From Pseudomonas sp. B21-028 (GTDB taxonomy: Bacteria > Pseudomonadota > Gammaproteobacteria > Pseudomonadales > Pseudomonadaceae): DNA of 64,000 bases. Below the pieces are notes generated by a model, which was given only the letters and a program-made list of their open reading frames with translations, was not told the origin of the DNA and did not search any database. A program made the position numbers and the translations under genes. Below, piece after piece: positions 51,398-59,851 of this stretch (positions are counted from its first letter, which is position 1; every line of letters begins with the position of its first letter). The stretch is from assembly GCF_024749045.1 (NCBI RefSeq), contig NZ_CP087184.1, forward strand, positions 5,642,001 through 5,706,000. The letters run 5' to 3'.

Positions 51398-51486
51398 TGT
51401 GGGAGCGAGCCTGCTCGCGATAGCGGTGTATCAGTCGACCAGTGTTTTACTGACACTCCGCTATCGCGAGCAGGTTCGCTCCCACA
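51398..51486. repeat. REPIN, family A
   Basis: Inverted arms (GTGGGAGCGAGCCTGCTCGC and GCGAGCAGGTTCGCTCCCAC, one change), between eat and eutB. Confidence 0.9.
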
Positions 51487-51535
51487 GGGTTCGGTGGCGT
51501 GCTTGAGTTAATGAAAAACCAGGAGGACACCGCCC

Positions 51536-52930
51536 ATGGCCGCATTCGCCCATTCCGTCGGCGCCCAGACCTGTCGTTTCGACAGCCTCAAAGAGCTGAT
51601 GGCCAAAGCCAGCCCGGCGCGTTCCGGGGATTTCCTCGCCGGTGTCGCAGCACTCAACGACGGCGAGCGCGTGGCCGCGCAAATGGCCCTGGCTGACTTG
51701 CCCCTCAGCCATTTCCTGCAAGAAATGCTGATCCCTTATGAGGCCGACGAAGTCACCCGGCTGATCGTCGATACCCACGACAAACACGCCTTCGCCGTGG
51801 TCAGCCACCTCACGGTCGGCGGCTTTCGCGACTGGCTACTCAGCGACGCCGCCGACGAACACAGCCTGCGGGCGCTGGCCCCCGGCCTGACCCCGGAAAT
51901 GGTCGCGGCCGTGTCCAAGATCATGCGCGTCCAGGACCTGGTGCTGGTGGCGCAGAAAATCCGCGTGGTGACGAAATTCCGCGGCACCCTCGGCCTGCGC
52001 GGACGCCTGTCCACGCGCCTGCAACCCAACCATCCCACCGACGAACCGGCCGGGATTGCCGCGAGCATCCTCGACGGCCTGCTCTACGGCAACGGCGACG
52101 CCATGATCGGCATCAACCCGGCCACCGACAGCACGGCCTCGATTTGCGCCATGCTGGAAATGCTCGACGCGATCATCCAGCGCTACGACATCCCAACCCA
52201 GGGCTGCGTGCTGACCCATGTCACCACCTCCATCGAAGCGGCCAACCGTGGCGTGCCCCTGGACCTGGTGTTCCAGTCCATCGCCGGCACCGAAGCGGCC
52301 AATGCCAGTTTCGGCATCAACCTCAACGTGTTGAAAGAAGGCTACGACGCCGGGCTCAGCCTCAAGCGCGGTACCCTGGGCAACAACCTGATGTATTTCG
52401 AAACCGGCCAAGGCAGCGCCCTGTCGGCCAACGCCCACCATGGCGTGGATCAACAGACCTGCGAGACCCGGGCCTACGCCGTGGCGCGACATTTCAACCC
52501 ATTCCTGGTCAACACCGTTGTAGGCTTCATCGGCCCGGAATACCTGTACAACGGCAAACAGATCATCCGCGCCGGCCTCGAAGACCACTTCTGCGGCAAG
52601 CTGCTGGGTGTGCCGATGGGTTGCGACATCTGCTACACCAACCACGCCGAAGCCGACCAGGACGACATGGACACCCTGCTGACCCTGTTGGGCGTGGCCG
52701 GGATCAACTTCATCATGGGTATTCCCGGCTCCGACGACATCATGCTCAACTACCAGACCACCTCGTTCCACGACGCCCTCTACGCCCGCCAGACCCTGGG
52801 CCTGAAGCCGGCGCCGGAGTTCGAACAATGGCTGGCGAACATGGGCATCTTCACCCAGGCCGACGGCCGGGTGCGGTTCGGCGACAACCTGCCTCCGGCG
52901 TTTCGTCACGCCCTGGCGCACTTGGGATGA
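51536..52930 (+). CDS. eutB: Ethanolamine ammonia-lyase large subunit
   Basis: 464 residues. EutB carries the active site that splits ethanolamine to acetaldehyde and ammonia using adenosylcobalamin. Recognisable blocks are [73 protein letters not shown] and [20 protein letters not shown]. The AGGAGGAC site fixes the start. The stop overlaps the eutC ATG (ATGA). No B12 riboswitch or microcompartment shell genes were seen nearby. Confidence 0.96.
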   Translation: MAAFAHSVGAQTCRFDSLKELMAKASPARSGDFLAGVAALNDGERVAAQMALADLPLSHFLQEMLIPYEADEVTRLIVDTHDKHAFAVVSHLTVGGFRDWLLSDAADEHSLRALAPGLTPEMVAAVSKIMRVQDLVLVAQKIRVVTKFRGTLGLRGRLSTRLQPNHPTDEPAGIAASILDGLLYGNGDAMIGINPATDSTASICAMLEMLDAIIQRYDIPTQGCVLTHVTTSIEAANRGVPLDLVFQSIAGTEAANASFGINLNVLKEGYDAGLSLKRGTLGNNLMYFETGQGSALSANAHHGVDQQTCETRAYAVARHFNPFLVNTVVGFIGPEYLYNGKQIIRAGLEDHFCGKLLGVPMGCDICYTNHAEADQDDMDTLLTLLGVAGINFIMGIPGSDDIMLNYQTTSFHDALYARQTLGLKPAPEFEQWLANMGIFTQADGRVRFGDNLPPAFRHALAHLG

Positions 52931-53766
52931 GTGACCTGCCCATGGACAAAAACCCTGTCGATTCGCAAAACCCCTGGCTGGAACTGCGCCGCCTGACCCC
53001 GGCGCGCATCGCCCTGGGCCGCACCGGCACCAGCCTGCCGACACAAGCACAACTGGACTTCCAATATGCCCACGCCCAGGCGCGGGATGCGGTGCATCTG
53101 GCGTTCGACCACCAGGGCATTCGCACACAACTGGCCGAGCGCGGCCGCGAGAGCCTGTTGCTCCACAGCGCCGCCAGCGACCGCAACAGTTATCTGCAGC
53201 GCCCGGACCTGGGTCGACGCCTGGATGAGCCCTCTGCGCAGGCGCTGGACGATTACGCGGCGGCCCATCCCGGCGGCGTGGACCTTGCCATTGTGGTGGC
53301 CGACGGCCTGTCGGCACTGGCGGTGCATCGCCATACCTTGCCGTTCCTGGCGCGCCTGGAGGAACAGATCGCCGCGGATGGCTGGTCGGTTTCACCGGTC
53401 ATCCTGGTGGAACAGGGCCGGGTCGCGGTGGCCGATGAAGTGGCAGAACGCCTTGGGGCAAAAATGTCGGTGATCCTGATCGGCGAACGTCCCGGCCTCA
53501 GCTCGCCCGACAGCCTGGGCTTGTATTTCACCTACAACCCCAAGGTCGGCCTGACCGACGCCTATCGCAACTGCATCTCCAATGTCCGGCTCGAAGGCTT
53601 GAGCTACGGCATGGCGGCCCATCGCCTGGCCTACCTGATGCGCGAGGCCTGTCGCCGACAGCTTTCGGGGGTCAACCTGAAGGACGAGGCACAGGTTCAC
53701 ACTCTAGAGTCGGAAAACGGTGCCGATATGAAAGGTAATTTCCTACTGATGCCGCCCCAAAGCTGA
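52927..53766 (+). CDS. eutC: Ethanolamine ammonia-lyase small subunit
   Basis: 279 residues. EutC completes the cobalamin-binding enzyme. Motifs are [49 protein letters not shown], and [20 protein letters not shown]. It is translationally coupled to eutB. A longer frame opening at 52144 in this phase is an eutB shadow. Confidence 0.95.
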   Translation: MSDLPMDKNPVDSQNPWLELRRLTPARIALGRTGTSLPTQAQLDFQYAHAQARDAVHLAFDHQGIRTQLAERGRESLLLHSAASDRNSYLQRPDLGRRLDEPSAQALDDYAAAHPGGVDLAIVVADGLSALAVHRHTLPFLARLEEQIAADGWSVSPVILVEQGRVAVADEVAERLGAKMSVILIGERPGLSSPDSLGLYFTYNPKVGLTDAYRNCISNVRLEGLSYGMAAHRLAYLMREACRRQLSGVNLKDEAQVHTLESENGADMKGNFLLMPPQS

Positions 53767-53873
53767 TCCGTAGATCCAATTGCGTTTTTGATCCGCTTTC
53801 AGGCAGCATCAAAAGCACGGCAGCGCGCCGTTGTTGTCAGACTTTGTGTCGACCTTTGTAAACGGGACCTGCC

Positions 53874-54338
53874 ATGCGGATTATTCAAGCGACCCTGGAA
53901 CACCTGGACCTGCTGACCCCATTGTTCGTCAAATACCGGGAATTCTATGGCTCGCTGCCATACCCGGATTCATCCCGGGCCTTTCTCGAAAAGCGCCTGC
54001 GCCGCAAGGAATCGGTGATCTACCTGGCCCTGCCCGATGACGACGACAGCAAGCTGCTGGGCTTCTGCCAGCTCTATCCGAGCTTCTCGTCGCTGTCCCT
54101 CAAGCGCGTGTGGATCCTCAACGACATCTACGTCGCCGAAGACGCCCGCCGCCAACTGGTGGCCGACCACCTGATCCGCACCGCGAAAAAAATGGCCAAG
54201 GAAACCAACGCCGTCCGCATGCGCGTCTCCACCAGCAGCAACAACGAAGTGGCGCAGAAGACCTACGAATCCATCGGTTTCAAGGAAGACACCGAGTTCA
54301 AGAACTACGTGTTGCCGATTGGCGAGGACTTCACCTGA
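53874..54338 (+). CDS. GNAT family N-acetyltransferase
   Basis: 154 residues. GNAT fold: MRIIQATLEHLDLLTPLFVK at the N-terminus, LLGFCQLYPSFSSLSLKRVW, the acetyl-CoA loop region VAEDARRQLVADHLIRTA, and STSSNNEVAQKTYESIGFKE at the C-terminus. The usual Q/RxxGxG/A loop is altered to ARRQLVAD. Substrate unknown. A similar gene follows eutC in PAO1. Confidence 0.85.
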   Translation: MRIIQATLEHLDLLTPLFVKYREFYGSLPYPDSSRAFLEKRLRRKESVIYLALPDDDDSKLLGFCQLYPSFSSLSLKRVWILNDIYVAEDARRQLVADHLIRTAKKMAKETNAVRMRVSTSSNNEVAQKTYESIGFKEDTEFKNYVLPIGEDFT

Positions 54339-54391
54339 ATGCCTCGTAGCCAGGGGATTGGGCGAACGATTCCCTGGCACACAGCCTCCCC

Positions 54392-54522
54392 TGTGGCGAG
54401 GGGATTTATCCCCGCTGGGGTGCGAAGCAGCCCCAAAACCTAACACCCAGTGCTTCAGATTCACCGAATTGGCCTTTTTAGGGGCGCTCCGCACCCCAGC
54501 GGGGATAAATCCCCTCGCCACA
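54392..54522. repeat. REPIN, family B
   Basis: Inverted TGTGGCGAGGGGATTTATCC arms. The rest of the 54339-54705 gap holds only the dedA promoter region. Confidence 0.9.
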
Positions 54523-54597
54523 AGGATACTTCTCAACCTGCCGCAAAAACCGAAATCCCCCGCAACAAACTCAACACGCCTATCACACGCCTGCCCG

Positions 54598-54603
54598 TAT
54601 AAT
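54598..54603 (+). promoter_or_regulatory. Candidate -10 box of dedA
   Basis: A consensus TATAAT lies about 100 bases before dedA; no clear -35 is seen. Confidence 0.35.
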
Positions 54604-54705
54604 CCCGATCTTCCCGGCGTGTAAGAAAAAGCTACAACCCAGTAGCCCTACCCAAAGCCAGGCCCAAAAGCCCGCCCAACCCGGCCGTTCTCACAGGTGT
54701 ATTGC

Positions 54706-55353
54706 ATGGATTTCAATCCCCTCGACCTCATTCTGCATCTCGATGTGTACCTCGACATGCTGGTGACCAACTACGGCACGTGGGTCTACGCCATCCTCTT
54801 CCTGGTGATCTTCTGTGAAACCGGTCTGGTGGTCACCCCGTTCCTGCCAGGGGATTCGCTGCTGTTCATAGCCGGCGCCGTGGCCGCAGGCGGCGCCATG
54901 GACCCACTCCTGCTGGCCGGCCTGCTGATGCTGGCGGCAATCCTCGGCGACAGCACCAACTACCTCATCGGCCGCACCGCGGGCGAGAAGCTGTTCAGCA
55001 ATCCCAACTCGAAAATCTTCCGCCGCGACTACCTGCAGCAAACCCACGATTTCTACGACAAGCACGGCGGCAAGACCGTGACCCTGGCGCGCTTCCTGCC
55101 GATCATCCGCACCTTCGCGCCCTTCGTCGCCGGCGTGGGGAAAATGCCCTATGCGCGCTTCTTCGGCTTCAGCGTCCTTGGCACCGTCCTGTGGGTCGGC
55201 GGCCTGGTCACCCTCGGCTACTTCTTCGGCAACGTGCCCTTCATCAAGCAGAACCTGTCGCTGCTGGTGGTGGGCATCATCCTGGTATCGCTGTTGCCGA
55301 TGATCATCAGCCTGGTCCGCAGCAAAATGGGCCAGCGTGCTTCGAAAGCCTGA
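54706..55353 (+). CDS. DedA family membrane protein
   Basis: 215 residues with about five membrane segments. DedA/VTT signatures are [34 protein letters not shown], and [20 protein letters not shown] with [11 protein letters not shown]. DedA proteins recycle undecaprenyl phosphate or maintain membrane potential; this is the second DedA domain in the window after the fusion at 36.8 kb. Start at MDFNPLDLI; three extra codons upstream are possible. It ends 6 bases before mtfA. Confidence 0.9.
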   Translation: MDFNPLDLILHLDVYLDMLVTNYGTWVYAILFLVIFCETGLVVTPFLPGDSLLFIAGAVAAGGAMDPLLLAGLLMLAAILGDSTNYLIGRTAGEKLFSNPNSKIFRRDYLQQTHDFYDKHGGKTVTLARFLPIIRTFAPFVAGVGKMPYARFFGFSVLGTVLWVGGLVTLGYFFGNVPFIKQNLSLLVVGIILVSLLPMIISLVRSKMGQRASKA

Positions 55354-55359
55354 CCGCCC

Positions 55360-56172
55360 ATGTGGTCCCTGAGCAACTGGCGCCGCCAACGCACCCTCGC
55401 CAAACATCCCGTGGCCGAGGACACCTGGCAGCGCGTGCGTCATCACCTGAGCTTCCTCGACGGCATCAATGCCGCCGAGGACCAGTGGTTGCGTGAGGCC
55501 TGCGTACTGTTCCTGCAGGACAAACACCTGACCGCCCTGCCCGGCGTCGAACTGCATCAGGAACAACGCCTGTTGCTCGCCGCCCAGGCCCAATTGCCGC
55601 TGATGCACCTGGGCGAGCTGAACTGGTACCAGGGCTTCCACGAGATCGTCCTCTACCCCGACGACTTCCTCAGCCCCCAGCGTTACCGCGACGCCAGCGG
55701 CATCGAACACGAATGGGACGGCGAACACAGCGGCGAAGCCTGGCCCCAAGGTCCGATCATCCTGGCCTGGGACGGCGTGCTCGCCAGCGGTGGCTGGGAC
55801 GGCTACAACCTGGTGATCCACGAACTGGCGCACAAGCTCGACATGCTCAACGGCGACGCCAACGGCCTGCCACCGCTGCACGCCGACATGCGAGTCAGCG
55901 ACTGGGCCGAAACCATGCAGCAAGCCTTCGACGACCTCAACCGGCAACTGGACCAAGACCCGGACGCCGACACCCTCATCGACCCCTACGCGGCGGAAAA
56001 CCCGGCGGAGTTCTTCGCCGTCACCAGCGAATACCTCTTCAGCGCCCCGGACCTGCTGCACCAGGCGTACCCACGCGTTTATGAGCAGCTCAAGGCGTTT
56101 TACCGCCAGGACCCTTTGGCGCGGCTGCGGCAACTTCAGGCCGAAGATCCGGTCTATCAGGCGTCATACTAA
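55360..56172 (+). CDS. mtfA: Zinc-dependent peptidase MtfA
   Basis: 270 residues. The gluzincin motif HELAHKLDMLNGDANG (near residue 150) with the downstream AENPAEFFAVTSEYLF, which supplies a further Glu ligand, identifies MtfA (DUF980/M90). In E. coli MtfA binds the Mlc repressor and controls ptsG; it also has aminopeptidase activity. Here its target is not evident. Probably co-transcribed with dedA. Confidence 0.9.
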   Translation: MWSLSNWRRQRTLAKHPVAEDTWQRVRHHLSFLDGINAAEDQWLREACVLFLQDKHLTALPGVELHQEQRLLLAAQAQLPLMHLGELNWYQGFHEIVLYPDDFLSPQRYRDASGIEHEWDGEHSGEAWPQGPIILAWDGVLASGGWDGYNLVIHELAHKLDMLNGDANGLPPLHADMRVSDWAETMQQAFDDLNRQLDQDPDADTLIDPYAAENPAEFFAVTSEYLFSAPDLLHQAYPRVYEQLKAFYRQDPLARLRQLQAEDPVYQASY

Positions 56173-56217
56173 GGTCTCTAAGACCCTGGTAACGTGGCAT
56201 CGATGGCTGAATATGCC

Positions 56218-56223
56218 TATAAT
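56218..56223 (+). promoter_or_regulatory. Candidate -10 box of ppa
   Basis: TATAAT 60 bases before the ppa start, with a weak -35 TGGCAT (56195-56200) 17 bases upstream. A dyad TTGGTC/GACCA lies between the -10 box and the start. Confidence 0.45.
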
Positions 56224-56282
56224 CGCCGCCACTTTTGGTCAATCCGACCAGCCTTTTGGTCAACTAACGGGGACACCGCCCA

Positions 56283-56810
56283 ATGAGTTACAGCAAGATT
56301 CCGGCTGGCAAAGACCTGCCGAACGACATCTACGTTGCGATCGAAATTCCGGCCAACCACGCCCCGATCAAATACGAAATCGACAAGGACAGCGATTGCC
56401 TGTTCGTTGACCGCTTCATGGCCACCCCGATGTTCTACCCGGCCAACTACGGTTACATCCCCAATACCCTGGCCGACGACGGTGACCCCCTCGACGTGCT
56501 GGTCGTGACCCCTTACCCAGTGGCTCCTGGCTCGGTCATCCGCGCCCGTCCAGTCGGCATCCTGAACATGACCGACGACGGCGGCGGCGATGCCAAAGTC
56601 ATCGCAGTGCCACACGACAAACTGTCGCAACTGTACGTCAACGTGAAGGAATACACCGACCTGCCGCCACTGCTGATCCAGCAGATCGAACACTTCTTCG
56701 AGAACTACAAAGACCTCGAAAAAGGCAAGTGGGTCAAGATCGAAGGCTGGGCCGGCGCTGACGCCGCCCGCGAAGCGATCACCAAGTCGGTTGCCGCCTA
56801 CAAGGGCTGA
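56283..56810 (+). CDS. ppa: Inorganic pyrophosphatase
   Basis: 175 residues, family [41 protein letters not shown] and the signature [10 protein letters not shown] with its metal-binding Asp residues. It hydrolyses pyrophosphate to drive biosynthesis. It ends the region shared with PAO1; a strong terminator follows. Confidence 0.97.
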   Translation: MSYSKIPAGKDLPNDIYVAIEIPANHAPIKYEIDKDSDCLFVDRFMATPMFYPANYGYIPNTLADDGDPLDVLVVTPYPVAPGSVIRARPVGILNMTDDGGGDAKVIAVPHDKLSQLYVNVKEYTDLPPLLIQQIEHFFENYKDLEKGKWVKIEGWAGADAAREAITKSVAAYKG

Positions 56811-56826
56811 AACTGATTTAAAGAAG

Positions 56827-56852
56827 ACCCCGGTTTGCACCGGGGTTTTTTT
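56827..56852 (+). terminator. Rho-independent terminator of ppa
   Basis: ACCCCGG (56827-56833), a TTTGCA loop, CCGGGGT (56840-56846), then a run of Ts. Confidence 0.92.
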
Positions 56853-56867
56853 ATGCCTTAATAGCGC

Positions 56868-56887
56868 TTAATACGAAACTGTATTAA
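56868..56887. promoter_or_regulatory. Operator-like dyad upstream of the repressor gene
   Basis: TTAATAC-GAAACT-GTATTAA is a perfect 7-bp inverted repeat. A second small dyad, CAGTGTTTAACTG, follows directly (56888-56900). These are likely operators or part of an autoregulated promoter. Confidence 0.55.
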
Positions 56888-57004
56888 CAGTGTTTAACTG
56901 CGTTTATCCCGCCGCTTTCAAATCCTGCAAACGGAAAGATCGTCTTATAAATTTGAACGACTTGTTTATTGCTCAAAACACAGTCGCTCCTAAACTTTCC
57001 GTTT

Positions 57005-57736
57005 ATGAAAAAGACCTCCAGTGGCGACCGCTTCAGAGCCCTTCTCAAAGAAGCACAAATCCGATCCGCCGACTTCGCGAAGTTATACGGCGTTAAATCG
57101 CAGCACGTGAACAACTGGTTCAACCGCGGCATCCCGCCAGGTCGAATCCACAGTATCGCCGGGCTGCTGACCGTCAGCCCGCAATGGCTCGCCCACGGCG
57201 AAGGCCCACAAACCCCGTTGGGCCTCGGCCCCGGCACCACCTATGAAGCCGCCGAGGTCCAAGGCGTCTACAGCGTGGTGGAAACCCAGGACATCGAACT
57301 GCCCTTCTACACAGAAGCCCCTATCGCGACGGGCAGCAACAAAACCCACATCACCGAAATCCCCGACCAATCCATCCGCCTGCCCCGCAGCCACCTCGAA
57401 TCCCTGGAAATAAACCCCAACGACGCCATCTGCACCACCATGGTCGGCGACAGCATGGCCGAACGCATCGAAGACGGCTCCATTCTCGCCATCGACCGCG
57501 GCCTCACTCAAGTCATCGACGGCCAGATCTACGCCCTCGAACACGACGGCATGCTGCGCATCAAATACCTCCACCGAATCCCCGGCAACCGCCTGCGCCT
57601 ACGCAGCCACAACAGCGCCGCCTACCCGGACGAAGTCTTCAGCGCTGAACAGATCGAGGCGCAAAACATCAGGGTATTGGGCTGGGTATTCTGGTGGTCA
57701 ACCCTCAACAAGCAGCGACCGCAGGTGTTCGATTGA
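57005..57736 (+). CDS. LexA/C1-type repressor with S24 peptidase domain
   Basis: 243 residues. An N-terminal helix-turn-helix (about 8-60: ADFAKLYGVKSQHVNNWF, then NRGIPPGRIHSIAGLL) and a C-terminal S24 domain with Ser150 in MVGDSMAERI and Lys187 in GMLRIKYLHRI, the autocleavage dyad. The usual Ala-Gly (or Cys-Gly) cleavage pair before the S24 domain is not evident; the corresponding stretch reads APIATGSNKTH, with Thr-Gly. It resembles prophage and pyocin (PrtR-like) repressors, but no phage genes are next to it. No good ribosome-binding site precedes ATG 57005; upstream frame to 56969 has no family match. Confidence 0.85.
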   Translation: MKKTSSGDRFRALLKEAQIRSADFAKLYGVKSQHVNNWFNRGIPPGRIHSIAGLLTVSPQWLAHGEGPQTPLGLGPGTTYEAAEVQGVYSVVETQDIELPFYTEAPIATGSNKTHITEIPDQSIRLPRSHLESLEINPNDAICTTMVGDSMAERIEDGSILAIDRGLTQVIDGQIYALEHDGMLRIKYLHRIPGNRLRLRSHNSAAYPDEVFSAEQIEAQNIRVLGWVFWWSTLNKQRPQVFD

Positions 57737-57806
57737 GCCTGCGGACTAAAGGACAGTAGCCTGCGCTCCCTGCCTCAAGGAGATTACTGTCCCAAGGAGA
57801 TCCTTC

Positions 57807-57850
57807 TGTGGCGAGGGGATTCATCCCCGCTGGGCTGCAAAGCAGCCCCC
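57807..57850. repeat. Single REP arm, family B
   Basis: TGTGGCGAGGGGATTCATCC with inner GCTGGGCTGCAAAGCAGCCC, without a partner. Confidence 0.8.
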
Positions 57851-57936
57851 CGCTTTTCCTTTGAATCACAGGTAACCCAATGATTCCACACCACTTACCA
57901 CTGGGCTTCCGAAGAAAACCCGCGTATCCTGCGCCC

Positions 57937-58098
57937 CACATTTGCGAGCCCACGCCTCGCACCGACAAGGCAGATCACTTTCTGACCAAGTCCCACAGCC
58001 GGCCGCAAGAGCCGGATGTACGTTTTGAAGGCTGGTAAGGTTTGTCAAAAACGAGCTGAGTCAGTCAACGAGAAGCCGGCCATAAGCCGGCTTTTTTA
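57937..58098 (+). ncRNA. Candidate small RNA with terminator
   Basis: A possible -10 box TATCCT (57925-57930) with a GC-rich discriminator is followed by about 160 bases with two small hairpins (GCGAG/CTCGC near 57945-57961; CCGGC/GCCGG near 57999-58015) and a strong terminator at 58073-58097. No convincing reading frame crosses it; a 60-codon minus-strand frame (57866-58048) looks spurious. I do not recognise a named RNA family. Confidence 0.3.
58073..58097 (+). terminator. Rho-independent terminator
   Basis: AAGCCGGC (58073-58080), loop CATAA, GCCGGCTT (58086-58093) and a T run. There is no recognisable coding gene directly upstream. Confidence 0.85.
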
Positions 58099-58406
58099 TT
58101 GTCCAAAATAATCCTTCCCATCCGAGTCCTCCTGATAGCCTGGCCATTCCGGGCGTTTCAGGCATCCCCCTGTCCGATGGCGTTCAACGCTATTTGAACT
58201 CATCCGACGATGAGCACTTAGACAATCTGTTGAGTCGCGCTGAAAAGAAAGGCTCGGAACGCGAACACTTACCACACCGGCGGTCTTGGCTACTCAACTC
58301 TTGATCATGACCAGCGCACACGCGCACATGGTGAGGTTTGCACGCGGAATAAGTTGTAATCCCGCTTGCCGAGGAAGTCGTAAAGCTGCTTGGCAAACTA
58401 CAGGCT
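58099..58406. other. Gene-poor stretch with a possible coding remnant
   Basis: No gene is called. On the plus strand a frame open from about 58130 to 58304 reads IPGVSGIPLSDGVQRYLNSS then DDEHLDNLLSRAEKKGSERE, which looks protein-like but has no start and no family I recognise. It may be the 3' end of a lost gene. Confidence 0.3.
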
Positions 58407-59603
58407 TTATAAATCAAGCAACGAGACATCGTCTTCAACAAGAGCAGAGCTATCATCATCGCTGTAGTTAAACTCAACTTTGCTTTGAACCATAATCTCA
58501 TCCATCACATCACGAAGCCGCCCTGCCTTTACAACCTCCTCGAAAGCAATTACAAGATCTTTAACATTGATGATCTCTTCAACAGCACTCATATAAGAGT
58601 TCACGACAGAATCTATTTTGTATCGTGCCACTGCTTGCGTGCGAATTGCTTCTAAGATTTGTGCTGCATCATCCGTTGATTTCACTACAAACGTAATTGG
58701 AAAACGCTGCACCTTATCAATATCGAGAAAATATTTTTTTACATCGATTGTTTCGGTAACCTGAAAAAAACGGCCTAATGGCTTCATAACGAAGTCAATA
58801 CCGCCATCATTAGCATTAGTCCTACCTGTCTTATAAAGCACTAAACCTTCTTCAGCAACATTCTCCTTGGCCTCGCCAACCCAAACGGTTCTTTGCCCAT
58901 AACTTGCTTTTAACACTGCATAACTGACTATTTCAAAAACACGAGCATCTACATTTGACTGGAGCTGACCAATAACAAAGTCAATTGCTTGCTGCGGCTC
59001 CTTCTCCCCAATTTTAGAAATCTCACGGCATGTTTCAATAAACATCTCAAAAGCAGCCAACTTAACCGCCACATACTTATCAATCACCTCAATAATAGCA
59101 GGTGCAATATTGTATATTGCATCATCACCGTCTTTTCTTCTTACTGACACCTGTAAAAGATCTTCATGAATCCAGTAGCGCTGAGTGCTGACATCGCGGA
59201 CAATTGGCTGAATCCCGACTGCCGGATAGAATTTTTTGAATTCATCATTTAATCGAGAATTTAAAGCGTGATTCTGAAGCTTCGACCCAAAGGGTAGTTC
59301 GCGCTGTCGTGCAAACAAATCAGAGAACCGTGCCCCCTCATACTCCTTGTAAGACTTTGACTGATCTTCAAGAAACCCGTTTTTTATATAGTCATCAATT
59401 ACCACATAAAGCGCATAGTGATTCGCAAAGGAGCCGCGGGCTTTTGATCCGCGATTGGCCGATTTGGTTTTACTATTAAGATAACCCAGCAACGGACTAG
59501 ACTCGAACACATCCAGCGCATAATCCCCAAAATATTTTTTTAAAATATCAATTATAGATTCAGTAAAAGAGTGCTCTGCTATCACATATTTATTTAACAT
59601 CAT
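58407..59603 (-). CDS. Putative type II restriction endonuclease partner of the adjacent methyltransferase
   Basis: About 398 residues (start at ATG 59603 after GGATGG; ATG 59612 and GTG 59630 are alternatives). No named family is recognised. A PD-(D/E)xK-like core can be proposed at GGIDFVMKPLGRFFQVTE: Asp270, then Gln281-Val-Thr283, with the preceding helix DARVFEIVSYAVLKASYG (Glu224); the usual Lys of the motif would be Thr. The rest is helical with an acidic C-terminus (DDDSSALVEDD). Codon use is AT-rich, like the methyltransferase and unlike the core genes. The assignment as nuclease rests mainly on being next to the methyltransferase on the same strand. Confidence 0.6.
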   Translation of the reverse strand: MMLNKYVIAEHSFTESIIDILKKYFGDYALDVFESSPLLGYLNSKTKSANRGSKARGSFANHYALYVVIDDYIKNGFLEDQSKSYKEYEGARFSDLFARQRELPFGSKLQNHALNSRLNDEFKKFYPAVGIQPIVRDVSTQRYWIHEDLLQVSVRRKDGDDAIYNIAPAIIEVIDKYVAVKLAAFEMFIETCREISKIGEKEPQQAIDFVIGQLQSNVDARVFEIVSYAVLKASYGQRTVWVGEAKENVAEEGLVLYKTGRTNANDGGIDFVMKPLGRFFQVTETIDVKKYFLDIDKVQRFPITFVVKSTDDAAQILEAIRTQAVARYKIDSVVNSYMSAVEEIINVKDLVIAFEEVVKAGRLRDVMDEIMVQSKVEFNYSDDDSSALVEDDVSLLDL

Positions 59604-59629
59604 AGAATCCATCCGCCGACTAAATAACA

Positions 59630-59851
59630 CTATTTAACTTGAAATTGTTGAGGTTCCGTTGACAGACACTCACCGTCAGGCCTCAGCTCTCCCGATGGTG
59701 AAATCAATCTATAGAGTGTTTGGCGGGATATTCCAAGCTCCACACACAGATCACCAATTTTTACTTCTGGTTTTTTCATTGCTTCTATTGCCATACGCAG
59801 AGGTGCTGGCGTTAAGGTAGCAGGTCGCCCAATCTTACGGGCTGTGGCATA
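59630..59851 (-). pseudogene. C-terminal remnant of a serine recombinase
   Basis: The minus-strand frame ending at TAG 59630-59632 reads ARKIGRPATLTPAPLRMAIE then KIGDLCVELGISRQTLYRLI and SPSGELRPDGE. The GRPATLT hinge followed by a GISRQTLYR helix-turn-helix and the SPSGELRxxG end are typical of resolvase/invertase C-termini. The catalytic domain is missing: the frame is closed by a stop at 59918, without an ATG before the conserved part. It overlaps the 3' end of the methyltransferase in another frame and abuts the nuclease gene. Confidence 0.7.

Noticed and set aside
51298..51535. Cobalamin riboswitch before eutB
   Set aside because: The gap holds only a REPIN and the ribosome-binding site.
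57866..58048. 60-codon minus-strand ORF over the small-RNA candidate
   Set aside because: No ribosome-binding site, no family, and it lies opposite hairpins and near a terminator of the plus strand.
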